Shown here: piece by piece, positions 34,196 through 42,647 of the stretch
How the letters are laid out: the number at the start of each line of letters is the position of its first letter
Numbering within the stretch: position 1 is the first letter of the stretch
Assembly: GCA_035556735.1 (NCBI GenBank)
Contig: DATMFF010000006.1
Coordinates: 838,572 to 902,571 of the forward strand
Direction: 5' to 3'
DNA length: 64,000 bases
Source: CANJBX01 sp035556735
GTDB lineage: Bacteria; Pseudomonadota; Alphaproteobacteria; Rhizobiales; Xanthobacteraceae
Program-made: the position numbers and the translations under genes
The notes under the pieces: model-generated
What the model saw: only the letters and a program-made list of their open reading frames with translations
Database searches by the model: none
What the model was told of the DNA's origin: nothing

Positions 34196-34514
34196 GGGTG
34201 GCCATGATGGACGGTGTCCGGTCCGGCAGAGCGCCGGCCTGTCGCCAACGTGCCGGCCCGGACGTCCGCTGGCGGTGATCGTCCGAACGGGAGCCTCGCG
34301 CATTCGCGCGAGGCCATTGAAAGGGATGCGAGGCGCGCATCGGCGGCCGAGCGCGGCGGCGATGATGCTGCTCGCCCACTCGCAGGATTGACCTGTCACA
34401 TCGGGAGTACGCGTGGCTGCCGCGTTGCAGCGCGTCAGAGGAACTGGTTCGCGTTGGTTCACGTGCGTGCGTGGTCGATTGCACACAGCAACATGATCCT
34501 GGAGGAGACGTGTC
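34196..34514. other. 319-nt intergenic region with a hairpin
   Basis: No gene was found. GCCTCGCGC (34293-34301) and GCGCGAGGC (34306-34314) make a perfect 9-bp stem with an ATTC loop, without a U-run on either strand. The last 20 nt hold the GGAGGAG ribosome binding site of the esterase gene. Confidence 0.4.
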
Positions 34515-35594
34515 ATGAATGGCGGTCGGAAGCGTTCCAAGGGATGGCGTCGGCTGCAGCCGGTCGTTGCGGCCCTGGTGATCGTCGGACTGGGCAGTTC
34601 GGCCTTCGCCGCAGGAGATCGCGACCCCTCGAAGCCGCCGATCGTCCTGGATTCGACCGGTGCGTTCGAGGTGGGTGGAAAGGTGATCGCCAACCCCAGC
34701 AACCCCGACGAGACGCTCTCGTGTGACCACGGCTACGTCGAATATTTCATCCCGCAGAAGCGGCGCAGCGTCGGCCTGATCATGTGGCACAGCTCCAGCA
34801 CGAAGGTGTGGGAGAATCGCTGGGACGGCGGCGAAGGCTACAAGAGCATGTTCCTGCGGCGCGGCTATCCGGTCTACCTGTGGGATGGCCCGCGCGTCGG
34901 CCGCGCGAACTGGAGCTGCGAGCCGATCACATACACTCCGCAGTATTTCGATCAGCGCAATTTCGCCGCCTGGCGCTTCGGCGTCACCTATCCCAAGTGG
35001 AATGCCGGCCTGCAATTCCCGACTGCTGACCGGGAAGCCTGGAACCAGGCGACGCGAGCCCGCTACGACGAGTTCGACACGCTCGAGAACGCCCTGCTGC
35101 AGGCGGAAGCCGGCGGCCAGGCCATCGACAAGATTGGCCCCGTCGTCGCGGTGACGAATTCCGCGGGCGGCTGGCGCGCGCTGCTGTCGGCGATCAGGGC
35201 GAACAGCGGCAATATGAAGGGCATCGTTGCCTACGAAACGCCCGGCTTCGTTTTTCCGGACGGCGAGGGGCCCGCGCCCCAGCCGAAGGCGCCATATGGC
35301 CCCGTGTCCGTCCCGCTCGCCGATTTCATGAAGCTGACGAAGTTTCCGATCCAGATGGTGTTCGGGGACTACACGGACACGCGCCCGATCTGGGCAAATT
35401 CGGTCAAGCTGGCGCGCACGTTCTGCGAGATCGTCAACCGGCACGGCGGGGATTGCGAGGTGCTGCTGCTCCCCGACGCGGGCCTGCGCGGAAACTCGCA
35501 CATCGCTTTCGCCGATCTCAACAACGAAGCCGTCGCGGACGAGCTGTCCAAATGGCTGCACCGCAAAGGGCTGGACAAGTTCGCCGGAGAATGA
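34515..35594 (+). CDS. Exported alpha/beta-fold esterase (Esterase 713-like)
   Basis: A 359-residue protein with a signal peptide (RRLQPVVAALVIVGLGSSAFAAGD). The segment GLIMWHSSSTKVWENRWDGGEGYKSMFLRRGYPVYLWDGPRVGRANW is characteristic of the family of Alcaligenes Esterase 713: oxyanion region, then GYKSMFLRRGYPVYL. The putative nucleophile elbow is VVAVTNSAGGWRALL, where TNSAG replaces the usual GxSxG. The acid and histidine are likely in LLLPDAGLRGNSHIAFADLNNEAVADEL. It should hydrolyse a small ester in the periplasm, which suits a region rich in ester-forming monooxygenases. Confidence 0.8.
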   Translation: MNGGRKRSKGWRRLQPVVAALVIVGLGSSAFAAGDRDPSKPPIVLDSTGAFEVGGKVIANPSNPDETLSCDHGYVEYFIPQKRRSVGLIMWHSSSTKVWENRWDGGEGYKSMFLRRGYPVYLWDGPRVGRANWSCEPITYTPQYFDQRNFAAWRFGVTYPKWNAGLQFPTADREAWNQATRARYDEFDTLENALLQAEAGGQAIDKIGPVVAVTNSAGGWRALLSAIRANSGNMKGIVAYETPGFVFPDGEGPAPQPKAPYGPVSVPLADFMKLTKFPIQMVFGDYTDTRPIWANSVKLARTFCEIVNRHGGDCEVLLLPDAGLRGNSHIAFADLNNEAVADELSKWLHRKGLDKFAGE

Positions 35595-35698
35595 CTGTAG
35601 GTGCGCGCGCCGCTTGCAGGCGCGGGCATCGGCGGCGGGCCTATGGCTTTCACCGGCAGCAGCAGAGCAGGCGCCGCCGCCGAACCGACGGAGACAAT

Positions 35699-36160
35699 GT
35701 GGTGATCGAACTCGAACGTCCTGAAGACATTGTGCAGTATGTGGGAAAGCCGCTGGGCGCCAGCGAGTGGATGAGCATCGATCAGAAGATGATCGACACC
35801 TTCGCGGCGCTGACCGGCGACGATCACTGGATTCACGTCGACGTCGCGCGCGCCGCGCGTGAGATGCCGCAGGGCAAGACCATTGCGCACGGGTTCCTGA
35901 CGCTGTCGCTCATCCCGCTGCTGCAGCGCTCGGTCTATCGCATCCGCCGGCGCGGGCGTGGGCTGAACTACGGCTGCAATCGCGTGAGGTTTCCCGGCCC
36001 GACGCCGGTCGGCTCGCGCGTGCGGCTGCATCAGGCGGTCAAAGCGGCGGAGCCGGTCGAAGGCGCCGTCCGCATCACGTTCGACTGCACCATCGAAGTG
36101 GAAGGGCAGGCGCGCCCCGCGGTCGTCGCCGAGACCGTCCTGCAGATCTACGGAGAATAG
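35699..36160 (+). CDS. MaoC-like (R)-specific enoyl-CoA hydratase
   Basis: A 153-residue hot-dog fold protein from GTG 35699 (GGAG upstream; GTG 35702 also possible). The hydratase-2 motif is FAALTGDDHWIHVDVARAAREMPQGKTIAHGFLTLSLIPLL, with the catalytic Asp (TGDDHWIH) and His. NYGCNRVRFPGPTPVGSRVRL completes the fold. It hydrates 2-enoyl-CoA to (R)-3-hydroxyacyl-CoA. Two bases separate it from the acyl-CoA ligase gene, so the two form an operon for CoA activation and hydration. Confidence 0.93.
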   Translation: MVIELERPEDIVQYVGKPLGASEWMSIDQKMIDTFAALTGDDHWIHVDVARAAREMPQGKTIAHGFLTLSLIPLLQRSVYRIRRRGRGLNYGCNRVRFPGPTPVGSRVRLHQAVKAAEPVEGAVRITFDCTIEVEGQARPAVVAETVLQIYGE

Positions 36161-36162
36161 CC

Positions 36163-37686
36163 GTGGCGGACGCGGCGTTTCTGTCTTTCCCGGACCTCAT
36201 CGCGCGGAACGGGCGGGAGATGCCGGATGCCGTCGCGCTCACCTGCGAGGGCGACGATCTGGCCTGGGGCGAGCTGGCGCTGGCCAGCGACCGCGTGGCG
36301 GCGCGGCTGAATGCGCTCGGGGTTGGGCGGGGCGATACCGTCGCCACGCTGGGCCTGCCGTCGGTGGGCCATGTCATCGGCCTGCTGGGGGCACTGCGCG
36401 CCGGCGCGTGCATGGTGCCGCTTCCCGCCAGCGTCGCCGCCGGTGCGCTGCAAGCGATGATCCATGACTGCGCGCCGAAGGCCGTCCTGCTGGCCGAGGA
36501 CGCGCGTGAGATCATCGCGCCGGTCCAGGACGGCATCACCGCGCCCCTGATCGCGCTCGATGATCTCACGGACGGCGCGGCGGTGCCCGATGGCAGCGGT
36601 GCGGCGCCGGCGTTCGCCGCTCCCGCCGTCGGCGAAGAGGATGATTTCAACATCATCTACAGCTCGGGAACGACGGGCGTTCCCAAGGGCATCGTGCACA
36701 GCCACGGCATGCGGATGCGTCAGTTCACCCGGCCGAACTTCAACTTCGACCGCGACAGCGTGATGCTGCTGGCGACGCCGCTCTATTCCAACACCACGCT
36801 GCTGCCGATGTTCTCGGCGCTGGCCTATGGCGCCCGCGTCATCCTGATGCGCAAGTTCGACGCGTCCCGCTACCTCGCGATCGCCGAGCAGGAGCGCGCG
36901 ACCCACACCATGCTGGTGCCCGTGCAGTACCGGCGCATCCTGGCGGTGCCCGATTTCGATGCGCGCGACCTGACCGCGTTCAAGCTCAAGCAATCGACCG
37001 GCGCGCCGCTCGACGCCGCCCTCAAGCAGGAGCTGGTCGAGCGCTGGCCCGGGCGCATGATCGACGTCTTCGGCATGACCGAGGGGGGCACGACCTGCAT
37101 CCTCGACGTCGGCGCCCATCCCGACAAGCGGCACACGGTCGGCCGGCCGTCGCCGGGTCACGACATCCGCCTGATCGACGACGACGGCAACGAGCTGCCG
37201 GCCGGCGCGACGGGGGAGATCGTGGGGCGCAGCCCGTTCATGATGACGCGCTACCACAACCAGCCGGAGATGACGGACGCATTCTGCTGGCAGGATGCCG
37301 ACGGAAACCGCTTCCATCGCAGCGGCGACGTGGGGCGCTTCGACGAGGACGGATTCCTCATCGTGCTCGACCGCAAGAAGGACGTGATCATCTCCGGCGG
37401 GTCCAACATCTACGCCTCGGACCTGGAGGCCGTGCTGTCCGCCCATCCCGACGTGGCGGAGGCGGCGGTGATCGGCATTCCCAGCGCGGCGTGGGGAGAG
37501 ACGCCGGCCGGGCTGGTCGTCCTGCGTCCCGGCCGGTCGATCGAGGCCGAGGCGCTGCGCGACTGGGCGAATGCGCGGCTCGGCAAGATGCAGCGGCTGG
37601 GCGTCGTGGAGTTGCGGGGCGAGCTGCCGCGCTCGAGCGTCGGCAAGGTGCTCAAGCGCGACCTGCGCGCTCCGTACTGGCGCTGA
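36163..37686 (+). CDS. AMP-forming acyl-CoA synthetase
   Basis: A 507-residue adenylate-forming ligase from GTG 36163. The P-loop motif is NIIYSSGTTGVPKGIVHSH. The adenine-binding segment reads MIDVFGMTEGGTTCIL, the hinge region FHRSGDVGRFDEDGFLIVLDRKKDVIISGGSNIYASDLEAVLSAHPDVAEAAVIG, and the acylation lysine lies in LPRSSVGKVLKRDLRAPYW. It activates a carboxylic acid as acyl-AMP and then acyl-CoA. It is coupled to the MaoC-like hydratase and ends at a bidirectional terminator. The likely substrate is an acid released by the upstream esterase or by the hydrolase pairs. Confidence 0.95.
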   Translation: MADAAFLSFPDLIARNGREMPDAVALTCEGDDLAWGELALASDRVAARLNALGVGRGDTVATLGLPSVGHVIGLLGALRAGACMVPLPASVAAGALQAMIHDCAPKAVLLAEDAREIIAPVQDGITAPLIALDDLTDGAAVPDGSGAAPAFAAPAVGEEDDFNIIYSSGTTGVPKGIVHSHGMRMRQFTRPNFNFDRDSVMLLATPLYSNTTLLPMFSALAYGARVILMRKFDASRYLAIAEQERATHTMLVPVQYRRILAVPDFDARDLTAFKLKQSTGAPLDAALKQELVERWPGRMIDVFGMTEGGTTCILDVGAHPDKRHTVGRPSPGHDIRLIDDDGNELPAGATGEIVGRSPFMMTRYHNQPEMTDAFCWQDADGNRFHRSGDVGRFDEDGFLIVLDRKKDVIISGGSNIYASDLEAVLSAHPDVAEAAVIGIPSAAWGETPAGLVVLRPGRSIEAEALRDWANARLGKMQRLGVVELRGELPRSSVGKVLKRDLRAPYWR

Positions 37687-37715
37687 CAGAGCGGAGAGGG
37701 GCCGTCACTCGACAA

Positions 37716-37742
37716 AACGCCGGACCAACATGGTCCGGCGTT
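37716..37742. terminator. Bidirectional terminator hairpin
   Basis: AACGCCGGACC (37716-37726) and GGTCCGGCGTT (37732-37742) form a perfect 11-bp stem between the convergent acyl-CoA synthetase and VOC genes. On the minus strand TTTTG follows the stem; on the plus strand the T-run is weak. Confidence 0.65.
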
Positions 37743-37751
37743 GTCGCGCGC

Positions 37752-38141
37752 TCATGCCTTGGGGAAATACATCAGCTCGATCCGCACGTCGTCCGGCCCC
37801 TGGACGAATGCGAAGCGGATGCCTGTCGGCGTCGTGACCGGTGCGTCGAGCACGGCGGCGCCCAGCGACTTGAGATGCGCGAGATCGCGGTCGAAGTCGT
37901 CGCTCGCCACGGCGAAATGCTCCAGGCCGAAGCGCGTGCTGGCGCTGCCGGGCGCCAGCGTCTCGCCGGTCTTCTCGCCGGAGATGACCACCGTCGTGCC
38001 GTCGGCCGTCTTGCACGCGATGAACAGGTCGCCGGCCGGCCGCCGGATCTTCTCGGTGATCGTGAAGCCGAAGGCGCGGCCATACCAGTCCGCGGTCTGT
38101 TCGGGGTCGCGGGCTTTGAGATGAAGATGGTGAAACTTCAT
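37752..38141 (-). CDS. Glyoxalase/dioxygenase (VOC) superfamily protein
   Basis: A 129-residue single-domain VOC protein: MKFHHLHLKARDPEQTADWYGRAFGFTITEK opens the first beta-alpha-beta unit, with the metal His in HHLHL; RFGLEHFAVASDDFDRDLAHLKSLGA opens the second; and VRIELMYFPKA supplies the terminal Glu. The metal triad His/His/Glu is plausible. Members are glyoxalases, epimerases, fosfomycin-type transferases or extradiol dioxygenases. It diverges from the glutathione-dependent reductase gene, so a thiol-conjugate substrate is possible. Confidence 0.88.
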   Translation of the reverse strand: MKFHHLHLKARDPEQTADWYGRAFGFTITEKIRRPAGDLFIACKTADGTTVVISGEKTGETLAPGSASTRFGLEHFAVASDDFDRDLAHLKSLGAAVLDAPVTTPTGIRFAFVQGPDDVRIELMYFPKA

Positions 38142-38360
38142 GGGTCTCGTTATTCCTGCGCGGGATGTGATGGCTCGTGGCGGTGGAGAGTATTCGCCGA
38201 GCGCCGTTGGTGCGCAAGCCGATTGGGCGTGCATTTCGAAACCGCCCGATGGGCGGTCGTTCCGCACGGGGCGATTGCGGCCGCCCTCGCGCGCGACTAC
38301 AGCATGGGGCGAGGTGCATGCGCTGCCCCGGCGGGCAGGGCGCGAGGGAAGGATCATCGG

Positions 38361-39332
38361 ATGGGAATGGTTGTCGATGGCCGCTGGACGCAGGAACCGC
38401 CGCCGGAATACGGCGGCGATGGTTCGTTCCGCCGCATTCCCAGTGCCTTCCGCAACCGGGTCACCCTCGACGGCTCGTCCGGCTTCCCGGCCGTCGCCGG
38501 GCGCTATCATCTCTATGTCGGCTACCACTGTCCCTGGGCGCACCGCACGATCATCTTCCGCGCGCTCAAGGGGCTGGAGCACGCGATCACCATTTCCTAC
38601 TGCCTGCCGTACCTGTTCGACAGCGGATGGACTTTCGAGCTGCGGCCCGAGGTGCCGGAGGCGACGCTCGATGAGATCAACGGGTTCCACTACCTGCACG
38701 AGGCCTACACCACCGCCGATCCGCACTACACCGGCATGGTCACGATCCCGGTGCTCTGGGACAAGGAACGGCGCACGATCGTCAACAACGAGTCGTCCGA
38801 GATCATCCGCATGCTCAACAGTGAGTTCGCGGGGATGGCCGCCAACGACACGGACTACTACCCGGCGCACCTGCGCGCCGAGATCGATGCGATGAACGAT
38901 TTCGTCTACGCCAACGTCAACAACGGGGTCTATCGCTGCGGCTTCGCCAAGTCGCAGGATGCCTACGACGAGGCCTACGACTCGCTGTTCGCCGCGCTCG
39001 ACAAGCTCGAGGCACGCCTCGCCAGGCAGCGCTACCTCGTGGGCGACCAGCAGACGGAAGCCGACTGGCGGCTGTTTCCGACGCTGATGCGCTTCGACGT
39101 GGCGTATTTCTCGCTGTTCAAATGCAACCGGCAGCGCCTGCAGGACTTCCCCAACCTGTGGGACTACGCGCGCGACCTCTACGCCACGCCCGGCATCGCC
39201 GCGACGGTGAAGCCGCGCATCTACGTGCAGAACTACTACTCGATCAAGCGCGTGAACCCGACGGGGATCATTCCCAAGGGCACGCCGGTCGATCTGAGCG
39301 CGCCGTCGTCGCGCGCGCGCCTCAGCGCATGA
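38361..39332 (+). CDS. Glutathionyl-hydroquinone reductase (ECM4/YqjG-type glutathione S-transferase)
   Basis: A 323-residue Xi-class GST. The active-site motif YVGYHCPWAHRTIIFRALKGLE has the catalytic cysteine (CPWA). VTIPVLWDKERRTIVNNESSEIIRML is the glutathione-binding strand, VNNGVYRCGFAKSQDAYDEAY the xenobiotic-site tyrosines, and YWQPDYR-like FSLFKCNRQRLQDFPNLWDYARDLY the C-terminal region. It reduces glutathionyl-hydroquinones with GSH, which links it to degradation of quinones or chlorinated phenols. Start ATG 38361 (alternative 38367). The 219-nt upstream gap carries only an ACCGCCC/GGGCGGT stem (38241-38257). Confidence 0.94.
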   Translation: MGMVVDGRWTQEPPPEYGGDGSFRRIPSAFRNRVTLDGSSGFPAVAGRYHLYVGYHCPWAHRTIIFRALKGLEHAITISYCLPYLFDSGWTFELRPEVPEATLDEINGFHYLHEAYTTADPHYTGMVTIPVLWDKERRTIVNNESSEIIRMLNSEFAGMAANDTDYYPAHLRAEIDAMNDFVYANVNNGVYRCGFAKSQDAYDEAYDSLFAALDKLEARLARQRYLVGDQQTEADWRLFPTLMRFDVAYFSLFKCNRQRLQDFPNLWDYARDLYATPGIAATVKPRIYVQNYYSIKRVNPTGIIPKGTPVDLSAPSSRARLSA

Positions 39333-39415
39333 CGAACGGCAGCAACGCCATGGCCAGCACGCAGGTCGCGCCCGACAGGCTGGCGACGACGGCGCCAAGC
39401 GCAACGCTGGTGGAC

Positions 39416-39445
39416 GTGGCGTGGGCAGATGTGGCGTGGGCAGAT
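39416..39445 (+). repeat. Tandem 15-bp direct repeat
   Basis: GTGGCGTGGGCAGAT occurs twice head to tail in the gap after the glutathionyl-hydroquinone reductase gene. Too short and too few copies for a CRISPR; it may be slippage. Confidence 0.6.
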
Positions 39446-39465
39446 GTCTTGCCGGCCCGCATGAT

Positions 39466-39482
39466 GGCCCTCTCCGAGGGCC
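39466..39482 (+). terminator. Hairpin after the glutathionyl-hydroquinone reductase gene
   Basis: GGCCCTC-TCC-GAGGGCC is a perfect 7-bp stem between convergent genes, followed only by TTACAAA, so termination strength is uncertain. Confidence 0.4.
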
Positions 39483-39591
39483 TTACAAACCGGATGTTTT
39501 CGATTCGGGCGAGTCGATAATTGCGCCCGCGCGGCTTGACTCGCGCGCGACTCAGAGGCCGCGAGCCTGGCCGCGGACAGGCCGAGCTTGC

Positions 39592-40773
39592 CTAGATCGC
39601 CGGCTCCGCCGCCGCCATCTCGCCGAGCTGCGGGAGCACCTCGCGGCCGAACATCGTGATGCTGTCCGCCGTGTCGCGATGGTCGAGGTCGCCGCCCTGG
39701 AACATCAGCAGCAGGTTGCCCATGCCGCCCATGGCGCGCGTGAACCTGTCGATCTGGCTTTTCACCTGGTCCGGCGTGCCGGCGAACAGGAGGCCCGCCT
39801 CGATCAGCTCCTCGCACGTTGCGGTCGCGGCATAGACGGTGCGGCCGGAGGCCAGCGTGAGCCCCAGGCGCGGCTTGCCGTAGTTCGCCAGCGCGCGCGC
39901 GTTGTCGGCCACCGACATGTAGCCCGGCGGATTGCGGAACGGCTCGGCGACGGAGCCGATCGTGCGCAGATAGCCCGCGACCTTGTAGGCGCGGCGCATG
40001 GCCTCCTCCTGCGAGGGCGCGACCGCGCACAGCGCCATGTAGGCGAGCCGGTCGGGCGGGGCGGGGCGCGACCACGTCTTCTGATAGGTCTCGCGGTAGA
40101 CGTCGAACACCTTGCGGGTGGCAAATCCGCTCAGGAAGGTCGCGAGCACGTGCCCGCGTTCGGCGGTGGCCTGCGCGCTCGACGCGCTCGAGCCGGTGAT
40201 CCACACCGGCGGATGCGGCTGCTGATAGGGGCGCGGCCACACGTTGGCCGCGCGATAGCGGATGGTCTCGCTCTCCCACGAGAACGGGCCGTCCGTGGCG
40301 GTCATCGCCTTGAGGATGAAGTCGTGCGCCTCCCACAGCCGGTCCATCATTCCGACCGGGCTCGTGTTGGCGACCGAGACCTCGTAGGGCACGCCCTTGA
40401 CGAAGCCCATTTCGAGGCGCCCGCGCGAGATCACGTCGATCATCGAGAGCTCTTCCGCCACGCGCAGCGGATCGTTCCGGTTCGCGAGCGGCACGCCCAG
40501 CGCCAGCAGCCGCGCGCGCTTGGTGATGCGCGCCAGGATCGCGAGCGTGATCATGCACGAGGACGACAGGCACGTCGCCGTGCTGTGGTGCTCGTTGACC
40601 ATGACGTTGATGCCGAGCTCGTCCGCCAGCATCCATTCGTCCTGGTAGCGCGCGAAGAGGTCGGCGGCGACGTGCGGGTCGCACAACGCGCTCGGCGTCG
40701 TGACGCGCAACGAGGTCTGCTCGGGCGTCCAGGCGTCGGGATAGGGCTGTTCGGTGAAATGGAAGACTCTCAC
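39592..40773 (-). CDS. Luciferase-like (LLM) flavin-dependent monooxygenase, copy 2
   Basis: A 393-residue paralogue of the enzyme at 23645. It opens MRVFHFTEQPYPDAW and shares MVNEHHSTATCLSSSCMITLAILARITKRARLLALGVPLANRNDPLRVAEELSMIDVISRGRLEMGFVKGVPYEVSVANTSP. GTG 40773 overlaps the hydrolase stop (GTGA) with GGAG eight bases upstream. It is the last gene of an operon SDR, Bug receptor, hydrolase, monooxygenase, divergent from a MarR gene. It needs FMNH2 from a reductase that is not encoded here. Confidence 0.91.
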   Translation of the reverse strand: MRVFHFTEQPYPDAWTPEQTSLRVTTPSALCDPHVAADLFARYQDEWMLADELGINVMVNEHHSTATCLSSSCMITLAILARITKRARLLALGVPLANRNDPLRVAEELSMIDVISRGRLEMGFVKGVPYEVSVANTSPVGMMDRLWEAHDFILKAMTATDGPFSWESETIRYRAANVWPRPYQQPHPPVWITGSSASSAQATAERGHVLATFLSGFATRKVFDVYRETYQKTWSRPAPPDRLAYMALCAVAPSQEEAMRRAYKVAGYLRTIGSVAEPFRNPPGYMSVADNARALANYGKPRLGLTLASGRTVYAATATCEELIEAGLLFAGTPDQVKSQIDRFTRAMGGMGNLLLMFQGGDLDHRDTADSITMFGREVLPQLGEMAAAEPAI

Positions 40774-41594
40774 TGTGCGAGCTCCTTTTGCGCGCCCGCG
40801 CGCGGCGCAAGCGTGGTGACGAACCGCCCGACCGCCGCGGCGACGGCATCCGGCCGCTCGATCTGGGGGAAATGGCCGGCGTGCGCGATGGTCTCGAAGG
40901 TTGCGCGGGGCAGGGCCTGCGCCAGCCGTCGTCCATAGTCGGGCGGGGCGAGCCGGTCGTCCTCGCCCCATATCAGCAGGGTGGGAACGTCGACACGGTG
41001 CAGCCGCGTGCGAAGGCGCCGGCTGTGTAGGTAGGGCGACCAGCAGAAGCGCACCTCCGCCTCGCGGTTGCGGGCGATGATCTCGAGCTCCGCCGCCGGC
41101 GTGTTGGGATAGTCGATGCGCGCCAGCGCCGGATCGTGGAAGGTGCGCGCGGCGATCTCCTCGCTCGAGAGCGCATAGATGTCGGCGAAGTCGGGCACGT
41201 CGCGCGTCTCGAACCGCACGCCGACGGAGTCGATGAGGACGAGGCCCGCGATGCGCGCCGTCGATTTCACCGCCATCTCCAGCGCGATCCAGCCGCCGAG
41301 CGAAGCGCCGACCACGAGCGCGGGCTCACCGAGCTGCGCCAGCAGGTCGAGATAGAGATAGGAGATGTCGTCGACCGAGGCGATGCTGGCGTGGCCCTGC
41401 GAGCCCTCGAAGCCGGGATGCGCCGGCGCGAACACCTGCCCCGAGGCGGCGAGCCGATCGAGGAAGGCGTGGCCGCCGCGAAAGCCGATGCCCGGATGCA
41501 GGAACAGGATGGGGCGGCCGGTCCCGCCGGTCAGGACTTCGAGCCGCACGGGACCGACGCTGCGGAGCTCCGATGAAAGTGCATTCGACGGCAT
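40770..41594 (-). CDS. Alpha/beta hydrolase, partner of LLM copy 2
   Basis: A 274-residue hydrolase from ATG 41594 (ATG 41606 also in frame). RPILFLHPGIGFRGGHAF has HPG as oxyanion segment; the nucleophile elbow is LVVGASLGGWIALEMAVKS, the acid LLIWGEDDRLAPPDYG and the histidine AHAGHFPQIERPDAV. The domain layout and the SVDDISYLYLDLL segment match the hydrolase at 24831 closely, so the two hydrolase/monooxygenase pairs arose by duplication. It probably hydrolyses the oxygenated product. It is 30 nt upstream-coupled to the Bug receptor. Confidence 0.9.
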   Translation of the reverse strand: MPSNALSSELRSVGPVRLEVLTGGTGRPILFLHPGIGFRGGHAFLDRLAASGQVFAPAHPGFEGSQGHASIASVDDISYLYLDLLAQLGEPALVVGASLGGWIALEMAVKSTARIAGLVLIDSVGVRFETRDVPDFADIYALSSEEIAARTFHDPALARIDYPNTPAAELEIIARNREAEVRFCWSPYLHSRRLRTRLHRVDVPTLLIWGEDDRLAPPDYGRRLAQALPRATFETIAHAGHFPQIERPDAVAAAVGRFVTTLAPRAGAQKELAQ

Positions 41595-41636
41595 GCATGT
41601 CCCCATGGGTCAGGAGAAGGTGGAGGCGCGGCGCGC

Positions 41637-42611
41637 CTACTGCGGCTGGATGTTCCCGAGCTTGGCGATCAGCCGCCACTGCTCGATGTCGTCGACGAGT
41701 TTCTTGCGCGCGCCGGCCGGCGTGTCGACCAGCGGCACCGAGGCCAGATTGGCGAAGAAGGCCTTGGCGGCGTCGGTGCGCGAGATCTCGCTGACGACGC
41801 CGTTGAGCTTCTCGATCACGTCGGGCGGCGTGCCGGTCGGGGCCAGCACCATGAACCAGCCGGTGATGGCGTAGTCAGGATATCCCGCTTCCTGCATGGT
41901 CGGTACGTCCTCCAGCCGCGGAAGCCGCCGCGTGGTCGTGACGGCGAGGCCGCGCAGCTTGCCGTCCCTGATCGGCGTCGCGCCGAACACGCTGTCGACC
42001 AGCATGAAATCGAGGAGGCCGGCCTCGAGGTCGCGCAGCCCGTCGGCGGTGGTCTTATAGCCCACGTTGTTGGCCGTGGCGCCCGCGGCGTTGAGGTAGA
42101 GCAGCGCCGAGCCGATCCCCATGGAATTGGCGGTGCCGTAGGGCCGGTCCGGATGCGCCTTGAGATGCTCCGTCAGGTCCTTGACCGTCTTGAACGGCGA
42201 CTTCGGGCTCACCGCGATGACGAAGCCGAGCTCGTTGAGCGGCGCCACCATGGCGAAATCCTTGAGCGAATCGTAAGGCATGTTCTTGTAGAGGAACTTG
42301 CCGCCCGCGATCGCGGCGCTCGGCCCGAACAGCAGCGAATAGCCGTCCGGCTTGGCGCGCGCGACCGTCTCCGCCGCGATGTTGCCGTTGGCGCCCGGCT
42401 TGTTCTGCACGAGCACGGGCTGCTTGAGGAGCGCGCTCATGCGGTCCGCGTAGAAGCGCGTGAGGATGTCGGCGCCGCCGCCGGGCGGAAAGCCGATGTA
42501 GACCTGGACCGGGCCGGCCGGGTAGCCCTGCGCCCGCACGTGCGTCGTCGCGCCCGCGATCGCCGATGCCGCGACCAGGGTGGTGACGAGAACACCCGCT
42601 GTGAACCTCAT
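41637..42611 (-). CDS. Bug-type tripartite tricarboxylate transporter periplasmic receptor, copy 3
   Basis: A 324-residue protein with signal peptide MRFTAGVLVTTLVAASAIAGATTHVRAQ. GYPAGPVQVYIGFPPGGGADILTRFYADRMSALLKQPVLVQNKPGANGNIAAETVARAKPDGYSLLFGPSA is the Bug core. It lies between the SDR gene (36 nt) and the hydrolase gene, inside one operon, so its ligand is probably the compound that operon degrades. No membrane components are present. Confidence 0.93.
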   Translation of the reverse strand: MRFTAGVLVTTLVAASAIAGATTHVRAQGYPAGPVQVYIGFPPGGGADILTRFYADRMSALLKQPVLVQNKPGANGNIAAETVARAKPDGYSLLFGPSAAIAGGKFLYKNMPYDSLKDFAMVAPLNELGFVIAVSPKSPFKTVKDLTEHLKAHPDRPYGTANSMGIGSALLYLNAAGATANNVGYKTTADGLRDLEAGLLDFMLVDSVFGATPIRDGKLRGLAVTTTRRLPRLEDVPTMQEAGYPDYAITGWFMVLAPTGTPPDVIEKLNGVVSEISRTDAAKAFFANLASVPLVDTPAGARKKLVDDIEQWRLIAKLGNIQPQ

Positions 42612-42647
42612 GACGCGTCTTCCTCCGGTTCGATGGTGCCGCCGGCG

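Noticed and set aside
39122..39520. A 132-codon plus-strand frame after the glutathionyl-hydroquinone reductase
   Set aside because: It begins inside that gene in another frame, contains the 15-bp tandem repeat and has no ribosome binding site.
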